Assembly: GCA_965199875.1 (NCBI GenBank)
Contig: OZ241346.1
Span: 1,116,001 to 1,180,000 of the forward strand
DNA from: VXYL01 sp965199875
GTDB lineage: Bacteria > Pseudomonadota > Gammaproteobacteria > Pseudomonadales > Azotimanducaceae
Reading direction: 5' to 3'
Length of the DNA stretch: 64,000 bases
Positions 52,833 through 60,535 of this stretch are shown here, in pieces; positions within the stretch are counted from its first letter, which is position 1, and the number at the start of each line of letters is the position of its first letter. The position numbers were made by a program, and so were the translations under genes. Below the pieces are notes generated by a model. It was not told the origin of the DNA. It worked only from the letters and a program-made list of their open reading frames with translations, and searched no databases.

Positions 52833-54407
52833 TTGGCCGGAACAGTCGTCGTCATCGGCGGCGGGCCGGCCGGCAGCACGGCGGCGACGCTGTTGGCGCG
52901 CGCCGGCGTCGAGGTGACGCTGTTCGAGGCGGAACGCTTTCCCCGCGCCCACGTCGGAGAGTCTCTGCTGCCGGCGACGCTGGCGGTGCTCGACGACATC
53001 GGCGCACTGCCGAAAATCGAAGCGGAAGGCTTCACCCGCAAGTGGGGCGCGACCATGAGCTGGGGGCGCGACGACCAGCCGTGGAGCTGGTACTTCAAAG
53101 AGACCAATCGGCGCTTTCCCCACTCCTACCAGGTTTGGCGGCCACGCTTCGATCAGATCCTCCTGCAGCACAGTGCCGACTGCGGCGTCGATGTGCGGGA
53201 AGGGGTGCCGGTGTCGGCCGTGTCTTTCGTCGCTGGCAGGGCCAGCGGCGTTGTTCTTGGCGACGGCAGCAGAGTGGCCGCCGACATGGTGGTGGACGCC
53301 AGCGGCCAGGCATCGCTGATCGCCCGGCAGCTCGGCCTCAAGGTGTGGGACGAATCGTTCCGCAATCTCGCCGTGTACGGCTACTTCCGCGACGTTCCCC
53401 ATCTCGAACCGCCCGACGACGGCAACATCTTCATCGAGTCCTACCGCCACGGCTGGCTGTGGAAGATTCCGTTGGCACAGGGGCTGTCGAGCATCGGCGC
53501 GGTGGTCGATCGGCAGTTCGGCGCTCGATCCGTTGGCGCCCTTGGCCGTCGCCGCTTCCTGCTGGAGCAGATCGCCGCGGCGCCACGCATCTCCGCCTGG
53601 GTCGGCCGGCAAGAACCCGTGGCAGAGCCGATCGCGGTGCGCGACTGGTCCTACGCGGCGTCGTCGATGACCGGCCCCGGCTACGTCCTAGTCGGCGACG
53701 CGGCCTGTTTCGTCGACCCCTTGTTTTCCACCGGCGTCCATCTCGCCGTCACCGCCGCCCACATCGGCGCCGCCTACGTCGCAACGGCACTGACGGACGG
53801 CGCACTGGCCCGCGACGCAGCGGCCTCCTTCGAGCGCCTCTACCGCACGCAGTACGAACACTTCCACGAGCTGGCGCGCCTGTTCTACGCCGCCAACCGC
53901 AGCGTCGATTCGTACTTCTGGGAAGCGCGCCGCATCACCGGCGACCAGCGCCCGCCCCGGGAAGCCTTCGTGCGTGCCGTGTCCGGGCAGGCGGCGGCCG
54001 GCTACGAACGCTCGGTGCTCGCCCACGGCGTGCTGCCGGAGCAGGTGGCCGCGGCCATCGAAGCCAAGGCGCCCCAGACGCCGAACGTCACGAAGGAGTC
54101 GCAACCCGTGTTGGCAGCTGGCGTCCAGCTGACCGCTTGCGCCGTGCTGGGCGACGGCCGTTTCGAGCGCGGCTTCGCCCTGCAAGGCGAAGGGCGGGTG
54201 GACGTTCCCGTAAGCGGCCTGGTGGCGCAGCTGGTGCGCGATATCGAACGAAGCCGCGGCGGCGCAACCGTCGCCGCCCTGGCAGCGCGAATCGCCGAGG
54301 CGCACGGCGTATCGGTAGACAAGGTGCTGCCGCCAGCGCTCAACGCCACCCGCCTGCTCATGGCCGACGGCGTGTTGCACGAACGGCCTAGCCAGGTTCT
54401 CCGCTAG
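52833..54407 (+). CDS. Flavin-dependent halogenase-like FAD monooxygenase
   Basis: 524 aa from TTG 52833, 4 bp after the CRTAC1 stop. FAD-binding GGGPAGS (G9-x-G11-xx-G14), GESLLP (43-48), a lysine in GFTRKWGA (K70, equivalent to the catalytic Lys of FADH2 halogenases of the CmlS/CndH/PltA group), the halogenase signature WxWxIP as GWLWKIP (W208, W210, I212, P213) and GDAACFVDPLFSTGVHLA late in the domain. A ~100-residue C-terminal extension follows. The residues needed for chlorination or bromination via HOX appear present. No carrier protein, NRPS or PKS is nearby, so the substrate may be free or protein-bound. The stop shares CTAG with the convergent methyltransferase. Confidence 0.75.
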   Translation: MAGTVVVIGGGPAGSTAATLLARAGVEVTLFEAERFPRAHVGESLLPATLAVLDDIGALPKIEAEGFTRKWGATMSWGRDDQPWSWYFKETNRRFPHSYQVWRPRFDQILLQHSADCGVDVREGVPVSAVSFVAGRASGVVLGDGSRVAADMVVDASGQASLIARQLGLKVWDESFRNLAVYGYFRDVPHLEPPDDGNIFIESYRHGWLWKIPLAQGLSSIGAVVDRQFGARSVGALGRRRFLLEQIAAAPRISAWVGRQEPVAEPIAVRDWSYAASSMTGPGYVLVGDAACFVDPLFSTGVHLAVTAAHIGAAYVATALTDGALARDAAASFERLYRTQYEHFHELARLFYAANRSVDSYFWEARRITGDQRPPREAFVRAVSGQAAAGYERSVLAHGVLPEQVAAAIEAKAPQTPNVTKESQPVLAAGVQLTACAVLGDGRFERGFALQGEGRVDVPVSGLVAQLVRDIERSRGGATVAALAARIAEAHGVSVDKVLPPALNATRLLMADGVLHERPSQVLR

Positions 54408-55270
54408 GGCTTGCGGAGATCTCCCAGTGCCGCGGCCAGTCGGCGCTTCGACAGTGCGACGAACTCGTCCTCCAGTTCGCAGCCGACGAAGCGCCGTTTC
54501 GTTCGGATGGCCGCGATGCCAGTGGTCGAACTGCCGGCGAAAGGATCGAAGACGCAGTCGCCTTCGTTGCAGGACGCCAGGATGATCCGCTCCAGCAGGC
54601 CAACTGGTTTCTGCGTGGGGTGTTTGCCGTGCGCCTTTTCGTCCCGTTTCGGCGCGGTCATTCTCCAGACTGACTTCATTTGCTTGCCGGCGTTGGACGT
54701 TTTCATCAGCTGGTAATTGAACACGTGCTTCGACTTCGCGTTCTTCGCCGCCCAGATGATCGTTTCTCCTGCATGGGTGAAATACCGGCACGACAGGTTG
54801 GGGGGAGGATTGGGTTTCTCCCAAATGATGTCGTTGAGTATCTTCATGCCGAGTTGCTGCATGGCGAAGCCCACCGAGTGAATGACGTGGTGCGTACCCG
54901 ACACCCAGAGCGTGCCATGCGGCTTCAGCAGGCGTTGACAGCGCGACAGCCAGGCGCGGTTGAACTCGTGGTTGAGGTCGGGGCCTTGGGACTGGTCCCA
55001 AGCGCCTTTGTCGACTTTGACCATCCGACCGGCGTGGCAGCTGATGCCGCCGTTGGAAAGGAAGTACGGGGGGTCCGCGAATATTAGATCGAATCGACCG
55101 TCGGGGTGGTCTGCCATCGAATCCATGAGTTCCAGGCAGTCCCCCTGGTGCAGCCTTACGCCGGCGGCGCCGTCCTCGAAGACGCAGCGGCACTTGCGGG
55201 AGATGGGCTTCCCAACGCCTGACGGTTCGGCTGGTTCGTGCACTGGCGCTTCGACGGAGTTGGGCATCAT
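54404..55270 (-). CDS. Orphan DNA methyltransferase (N6-adenine/N4-cytosine, beta class)
   Basis: 288 aa. Catalytic DPPY (D66-Y69) in DLIFADPPYFLSNGGISC comes before the AdoMet-binding FAG motif (CVFDPFAGSSTTGIAA), giving the beta-class order. HPTQKPVGLLERII is the usual link between them. The segment ADPPYFLSNGGISC resembles methylases of the DpnA (M.DpnIIB)/related group; target sequence not deducible. No restriction endonuclease gene is adjacent, so it is an orphan or regulatory methylase. Start ATG 55270 or 55267. It is divergent from the TauD-like gene across 107 bp. Confidence 0.85.
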   Translation of the reverse strand: MMPNSVEAPVHEPAEPSGVGKPISRKCRCVFEDGAAGVRLHQGDCLELMDSMADHPDGRFDLIFADPPYFLSNGGISCHAGRMVKVDKGAWDQSQGPDLNHEFNRAWLSRCQRLLKPHGTLWVSGTHHVIHSVGFAMQQLGMKILNDIIWEKPNPPPNLSCRYFTHAGETIIWAAKNAKSKHVFNYQLMKTSNAGKQMKSVWRMTAPKRDEKAHGKHPTQKPVGLLERIILASCNEGDCVFDPFAGSSTTGIAAIRTKRRFVGCELEDEFVALSKRRLAAALGDLRKP

Positions 55271-55377
55271 CGGTTGGCATGGCCGGCCGAACGTTCAGTC
55301 GCGCATTCTAGCGTGCGCACGATGCCGGGTCCGCCAAGCGTTGTATGCTCCAGAGACCTTGCTGCGGATACCAGCCA

Positions 55378-56259
55378 ATGCCCGTCAAACCCGTCTCCCT
55401 GTCCGTCGTTCCCGTGGCGCCCTTCGTCGCCGATCTGGGCGGTGTCGATGTCCCGAGCGTGGACGATGCCGCCTTTGCCGCCATCCATGAAGCGTGGCTG
55501 CGCTATCCGATCCTGCGCTTGCGCGGCCAGGCCTTGGACGACGGGCAGTTGCAGGGGTTCAGTCGGCGCTTTGGCCCGCTCGAGTACGCGCCGATGGGCC
55601 GCATTACCGACGAGGAGCGGGCCAAGGCGGCGAATCCGCACGTGGCGACGATCTCGAACATCGTCGAGAACGGCCGCCCGATTGGCGGCCTTGGCAGCGC
55701 CGAGGCAGCGTGGCACACGGACATGTCCTACATCGAGCAGCCGCCGACCGCCAGCCTGCTGTACGCCGTGGAGGTGCCGAAGGAGGGTGGCGACACGCAC
55801 TTCTGCGACATGGTGGCAGCCTGGAAGGCGTTGCCGCGGGAACTGGCCGAACGCGCGAGGTCGCTCCGCCTGAAGCACGATGCCGCCCACGACAGCATCG
55901 GCAAGCTGCGCCGCGGCCACATCGACGCGGTTGATCCGCGAACTGCGCCCGGCGCGGTACATCCGCTGCTGCGCCGGCACCCGGAGAACGGCGCGAATGC
56001 GCTGTTTCTCGGCCGTCGCCAGGATGCCTACGTGACGGGGCTGCCGCTTGCGGAAAGCGAAGCGCTGCTTGACGAAATCTGGCGCCACGTGGCGCTGCCG
56101 GGCAGCACTTGGACGCAGCGATGGCTGCCCGGCGATCTGGTGATCTGGGACAATCGCAGCGTCATGCACCGGCGCGCCGCTTTCGATCCGAACGAGCGGC
56201 GGCTGATGCGCAGAACGCAAGTGCGCTCGGGGAACCGTGCTGCGGCGGCGCCTGGGTGA
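55378..56259 (+). CDS. TauD/TfdA family Fe(II)/2-oxoglutarate dioxygenase
   Basis: 293 aa from ATG 55378. The iron ligands are H113 and D115 (AWHTDMSY) and H264 (NRSVMHRRAAF), with R278/R279 (RRLMRRTQVR) for 2-oxoglutarate. Length and layout fit the TauD family, which hydroxylates or desulfonates small molecules using O2 and 2-oxoglutarate. Substrate unknown. A second, unrelated 2-oxoglutarate dioxygenase gene (PhyH type) follows 85 bp downstream on the same strand. Confidence 0.85.
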   Translation: MPVKPVSLSVVPVAPFVADLGGVDVPSVDDAAFAAIHEAWLRYPILRLRGQALDDGQLQGFSRRFGPLEYAPMGRITDEERAKAANPHVATISNIVENGRPIGGLGSAEAAWHTDMSYIEQPPTASLLYAVEVPKEGGDTHFCDMVAAWKALPRELAERARSLRLKHDAAHDSIGKLRRGHIDAVDPRTAPGAVHPLLRRHPENGANALFLGRRQDAYVTGLPLAESEALLDEIWRHVALPGSTWTQRWLPGDLVIWDNRSVMHRRAAFDPNERRLMRRTQVRSGNRAAAAPG

Positions 56260-56344
56260 CGGCGCGGCACGGCTTGGCCAACGGGTCGGATGCTCCACCG
56301 CGCCCGGTGGTACGATGCTGGCCACGACCGGCGAGGAGGAAACG

Positions 56345-57298
56345 ATGCAATTCGGCGAGTTCAAGAACACCGAAGCCTTCAACGGCACGTTCAAGCGCAT
56401 TCGCGAACTGGGCTTGGAGAAGCACGTCTTCGAGCTCGACTCCTACGGCTTCACCGTCGTGCCGCCCGAGCAGGTGGCGGAGCGCACCTTCTTCGAGCGG
56501 CTGCGCGAGACCGTGCTGCGCATCTGCCACGAGCGCACCGGCGTCGAGTTCCACCTCGACCGCAACGGCGAGTTCGGCAGCTACCAGGCGCAGCCGCAGA
56601 CCGACGGGCAGTTTCTGCTGTTCTACCTGCTGATGGCGGACCGGGTGTTCGAGGAGTGGGTGCTGAATCCCACCCTCTACACGCTGGTCGACTACCTGAT
56701 GCGCGGCCAGCAGCAGATTTCCAGCCTGACCTCGTTCGTGAAGTGGAAGGGCAAGCGCGAAACGCTGGGGCTGCACAGCGACTGCCCGCCGGACCGCGAC
56801 GGGCGCCTGCCGGCCTGTTCGGACGTCGCCAACGCCGCCTACTGCCTCACCGACTACACGCTGGAAGACGGCGCCATCGCCATGGTGCCGGGCAGCCACG
56901 CCTGGTGCCGCCAGCCGCGGCCCGGCGAAGGCGAGAACTCGGCGGTTCCGGTGCAGGCCGAAGCCGGTTCGCTGATCGTCTGGCACGGCAACACCTGGCA
57001 CGGCGCGTTCGAGAAGAAGACGGACGGGCTGCGTCTGAACGTCACCAGCTACCACTGCCATCGTCGCCTGAAGACCCAGGAGGCCTACCAGTGGCGCGCG
57101 ACCCAGGAGATGCTCGAGCGCAATCCGCCGGAGTTCGCCAGGCTGGTCGGCGCCGACGATCACATGGGCTGGGACGAACACGGCCCGGACTACTCGCGAA
57201 CGGTGCGCTACGGCAGCCCGGAGACGAAGAAGCGGATGGCGGCGGCGCGCCGGGGCAGGGAGAAGCAAGGCCAGCAAGCCGTCGCCGCCGGGGGATAG
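56345..57298 (+). CDS. Phytanoyl-CoA dioxygenase (PhyH) family protein
   Basis: 317 aa from ATG 56345 behind GAGGAGG. Iron ligands H144 and D146 (LGLHSDCP) and H219 (GNTWHGAF), 2-oxoglutarate-binding R230 (DGLRLNV). Members hydroxylate acyl-CoAs, ectoine, or small natural products; the substrate here is not evident. Cytoplasmic. Paired with the TauD-like gene upstream. Confidence 0.82.
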   Translation: MQFGEFKNTEAFNGTFKRIRELGLEKHVFELDSYGFTVVPPEQVAERTFFERLRETVLRICHERTGVEFHLDRNGEFGSYQAQPQTDGQFLLFYLLMADRVFEEWVLNPTLYTLVDYLMRGQQQISSLTSFVKWKGKRETLGLHSDCPPDRDGRLPACSDVANAAYCLTDYTLEDGAIAMVPGSHAWCRQPRPGEGENSAVPVQAEAGSLIVWHGNTWHGAFEKKTDGLRLNVTSYHCHRRLKTQEAYQWRATQEMLERNPPEFARLVGADDHMGWDEHGPDYSRTVRYGSPETKKRMAAARRGREKQGQQAVAAGG

Positions 57299-57321
57299 GC
57301 GCCGCCAAAGGCAAGATCGGC

Positions 57322-57423
57322 ATGGACTGGCGCCAGGCGATGCGCGAGTTCAACGGCACGGAACCGGAGCTGACGGAAGACCAGTCAGCGCGTTTCTATA
57401 CCGTGACCTTTCGGCTTGGCTGA
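57322..57423 (+). pseudogene. Possible C-terminal relic of an AlbA_2/ATP-binding-type regulator
   Basis: 33 codons, reading MDWRQAMREF then PELTEDQSARFYTVTF before a stop. The P-x-[LF]-x-E-D...F-x-V-T-F pattern is what ends many divergent-AAA (AlbA_2) DNA-binding proteins. No rest of the gene is present, and it overlaps the 3' end of the ankyrin gene on the other strand. Weak call; could be chance. Confidence 0.2.
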
Positions 57424-58686
57424 GCCCGGCACGACGCGCACCATGTTCGGTGCGTCCGGCCAGCGCTCGTCGCCAAGGTTGACGACCAGGTTCTTCACCA
57501 GCGGCGGGCGTTTCGGCGCACCGTAGAGCTTGCGGCGGTCCAGCACGCGCAGCAGCACGGAAACGTGGTGCCCCAGGCGTTCGTCCGCATCGGCAAGGAC
57601 TTCGTCGGCGAACTTGATGACGAACAGCATGTGGGTTGCCTTCGTGCCGCGGCTGCGTCGGATCGGAATGCTCCACGTCACGTCGGCGTAGCGCCACTCC
57701 AAGGGCACCCAGTCGACCGGCACGAGCACCATGTTGTCGAGATCGAAGCCGTCGATCCAGCCGGGCCGCTCCGAGTTCGCCACGAAGCCGGCGAGCAGGT
57801 CCTTGGCAAGCACGGCGTGCGAGAACAGCTCCGTCATCGGATGCGGCCGGGGCCGCCGCGCCCAGCTGTGTTCCAGCACCGGCACCAGCACTTCCTGCTC
57901 GCCGAGCTTGGTCTTCAGCACCGTCTTCAGATCCAGGCGCGATTCCACGGTGTGGTGTCCGCCACGCCGGCGCAGCAGGTCGGCGGTGGAGCGGGATTTC
58001 TTCGCCACGGCCTGGTCCAGAGGGGTCACCCCTTCCGTGATGGTCAGGGCGTTCACCTCCGCGCCGTGGTCCAGCAGCCGCCCGGCGACGCCCGGCGAGT
58101 TCGCTTGCGCGGCGACGTGCAGGGAGGTGAGGTCGTCCTGCGCCCTGATGTGGACGTTCGCGCCGGCCGTCAGCAGCAGATCCGCCGTGTCGACGGCGTT
58201 GTAGAGGGCGGCGACGTGCAGCGGCGGCGCATTGAACTGGTCCAGGTGGTTCATGTCCGCGCGATGCAGCAACAGCACGAATGCCGTTTCCTCCGCGTTG
58301 AAACGAGCCGCCACGTGCAGCGGCGTCCACCCCGAGACGGCGGGCAGCGCGGCGTGCTTGTCCGCGCCGCCCTTGACCAGCGCCAGCGCCGCCTGTGCCG
58401 CATTGGCCATGCAGGCGAGGTGCAGCGGCGTCTCGCCAGCACAGCCTCCGAAGTCGATGCCGAAGCTGGCAAGGAACGCGGTTAGCGTCTCGTCCTCGAA
58501 GTCGTCCTCCGGCAGTCTGGCATCCACGTTCGCCCCTCGTCGCAGCAGAGCCTCGACGAGGCCGGGCTGATTCAGGACGGCGGCGTAGTGCAGGTCCGAC
58601 CAGCCATGCCGGTCGACTACGTCGGGTTCGAGTTTGCGTTTCAAGGCGCGGCGGAGCGCCAGCGGGGTTGGCTTTCGGGTCGTCAT
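57385..58686 (-). CDS. Ankyrin-repeat protein fused to an Rpn-like (YhgA) nuclease domain
   Basis: 433 aa. Residues ~25-250 are about six ankyrin repeats (GWSDLHYAAVLNQPGLVEAL, AGETPLHLACMANAAQAALA, SGWTPLHVAARFNAEETAF and others). From ~275 the sequence follows the Rpn family of recombination-promoting PD-(D/E)XK nucleases: HPMTELFSHAVLAKDLLAGF, the ADVTWSI strand with D335, MLFVIKFADEV, then PPLVKNLVVNLGDERW for the usual LPPVLPIVLYNGxxxW. The catalytic ExQ of that family appears as K358-F-A, so nuclease activity is doubtful. Start ATG 58686 gives the shortest sensible N-terminus. Possibly a repurposed, protein-binding Rpn derivative. Confidence 0.6.
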   Translation of the reverse strand: MTTRKPTPLALRRALKRKLEPDVVDRHGWSDLHYAAVLNQPGLVEALLRRGANVDARLPEDDFEDETLTAFLASFGIDFGGCAGETPLHLACMANAAQAALALVKGGADKHAALPAVSGWTPLHVAARFNAEETAFVLLLHRADMNHLDQFNAPPLHVAALYNAVDTADLLLTAGANVHIRAQDDLTSLHVAAQANSPGVAGRLLDHGAEVNALTITEGVTPLDQAVAKKSRSTADLLRRRGGHHTVESRLDLKTVLKTKLGEQEVLVPVLEHSWARRPRPHPMTELFSHAVLAKDLLAGFVANSERPGWIDGFDLDNMVLVPVDWVPLEWRYADVTWSIPIRRSRGTKATHMLFVIKFADEVLADADERLGHHVSVLLRVLDRRKLYGAPKRPPLVKNLVVNLGDERWPDAPNMVRVVPGSAKPKGHGIETR

Positions 58687-58970
58687 CGGGGCACCTGTTG
58701 TTGAGTTTGGCGTCTTCAATTCGCGCCAAGGTGGTGCCAACTTAGAGGATGGTTTCGCCGGTGTATGTAGGAAACTGCCCATGCTTCACGTAAGCCAAGA
58801 GCACTACGGATGGCAGAAATCCGACTACGAAGCGTGCGCACCTTGTGCGATGCCTTCGGGGGCGTTCTTCAGTTCGCCGAGAACAGGGCCATGTCAAGCG
58901 AGTTTCAAACGGCCCGCGCCAAGGCACTCGGCTACGCTGGCGCTTGTTTTTGGCTGCGACGCGCCGTCCC
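58687..58970. other. Intergenic region
   Basis: 284 bp between the divergently oriented ankyrin gene and the ATPase relic; probably holds both promoters. A minus-strand stretch (58742-58830) encodes VKHGQFPTYTGETIL without a start I trust; I do not recognise it. Confidence 0.3.
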
Positions 58971-60323
58971 ATGCAGATTCCCGATCGCATCGAAGCCGCT
59001 TTGCGCGACTATGATCGTCGTCGCGACCGCGCCAGCCCGCCTGTCTTCGTGGGCCGCGCCAGCGAACTCGCCTTCCTGCACGACGCCGTGGCAGCAGCGC
59101 AGTCCGGTGCCGAAGGCATCACCGCCGTCGTGCAAGGCGTGCCGGGCGTTGGCAAGTCCGCTCTGTGCAGGCAGTTCGAGAAGCAACTCCGGGCGGCGAC
59201 CGCCGACGACAGGCCGGTTGCCGTGGTGTCCAAGGACTGCGGCTTCTTCGACAGGCCCCCCGTCGGCATGGTGAAGGAACTCGCCGCCGACGTGCCCGTG
59301 CGCTTGGAGCGACTGCGCCGGCTGCCGGGCTTCGAGAAGGCGGAAGACCACGTTGGCAGGGCCATCGGCTTCGCCACCAAGCTGCTGAAGCGGGGCTCGT
59401 CGCTTGGACCTTGCCATGCAGGCGATGAACTTGGACCCGTCGTCGTCGCTCGGCGCCACGCTGGACACGTTCGCCGAGAACATGTGGCCGGACGGGATCA
59501 CGCTGATTCTGGCGGTGGACGAGATGCAGAACATGGAAGACACGCCGCAAGTCCGAAGGAATCTTCAGGCGATCCACAGCAAGCGCTTCGGCACCAACAT
59601 CGCCATCGTCGGCTTCGGCCTTAGGACACTGCCGCGAGACTACGCACTTTGGGACTGTCTCGGCTGGGCGCCGACCAGGTACGCGCTCTGGGATGCATGA
59701 ACCGGGCGGACGCCGCCCAGCTGGTCGACGAAACCTGGACTACCTGGGCCTCGCGCCCGAACAAGAGCATTGGCGAGGCTACGCCCAGCAGCTTGGCTTC
59801 GGCGTCGAGGACTGGCGCAACTGGCGCGACGCCGCAAAGGCCGTCATCCTGGCGGAGTCCGCCAACTTTCCCCACCATCTCGTCAACAGCACCAGGGGCG
59901 TTTGCAGGATTCTCCTCGAAGGCGAGCTTCGTCCGCCCGGGCAAGAGGCGCTGAACATCCTTCGCCGGCAGTGCCGGAAGAGCAAGCAGGAGTACTACGC
60001 GGCGAGACTGGCGCCGGTCGCCAACCACACGCTGGCTTTGGCTGCGGCCTTGCGCAAGGCGAACGACGACGGGGAGGTCGATACGGCCATCGTGCTGGAC
60101 GCTCTGGAGGAGAGCGACAACCATGGCCGCAGCACAAAACGGCGAAACGGCCATCGCAGTGCTCAACAACCTGGTCGATACCGGCCTGCTGAAGCGGCAG
60201 GGTACGACGATGGCCGCCGTGGTGCCATCATTGGCGGACCATCTGGCAAACGAACTGGACCGTTCGCTGGCGCTTGGCGGAGTTGCCGCGCACAAGCTGG
60301 CAGAGGCTTTGAAGATCAAGTAG
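58971..60323 (+). pseudogene. Decayed AAA-family ATPase gene with about four frameshifts
   Basis: One protein can be followed through successive frames. Start MQIPDRIEAALRDYDRRR at 58971; VFVGRASELAFL and Walker A GVPGVGKSALCRQF; frame change near 59400; GATLDTFAENMWPDG and Walker B LILAVDEMQN; frame change near 59635; LSRLGADQVRALGCMNRADA; frame change near 59740; LGLAPEQEHWRGYAQQLGFG through TAIVLDALEES; frame change near 60115; VLNNLVDTGLLKRQG to the stop at 60323. Each segment is protein-like, so this was an ~440-aa NTPase. Several independent shifts argue for decay rather than sequencing error, though the latter cannot be excluded. Original role unknown. Confidence 0.7.
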
Positions 60324-60530
60324 CCGCTCGGCCCGTGCTTTGCCAATCGATGGCGGCGGAGATCGAGGAAAGCAAATTCAGGGACGGAAACGCTGGCACC
60401 GACATCAGACCGTCGTTTGACCTCCAAGCAGGCACGTTGAAGCCTTTCCCCAGTGCCTTTGTCACACAGATGCCAATGCCACGGATGTGTGCTTTCTTCG
60501 TACTTGCGGAAAGATCGGGTTTCCCAATGT
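60324..60530. other. A+T-richer spacer at the right array boundary
   Basis: About 207 bp with visibly lower G+C than either neighbour. A minus-strand reading (KAHIRGIGICVTKALGKGF) is open but unrecognised. It joins the LRR array at 60531, where homology to the array junction begins. Confidence 0.4.
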
Positions 60531-60535
60531 CCGTC

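Noticed and set aside
58971..60323. Restriction or defence partner for the orphan methyltransferase
   Set aside because: The relic has NTPase motifs but no nuclease motif I can see, is badly frameshifted, and is 3.7 kb away.
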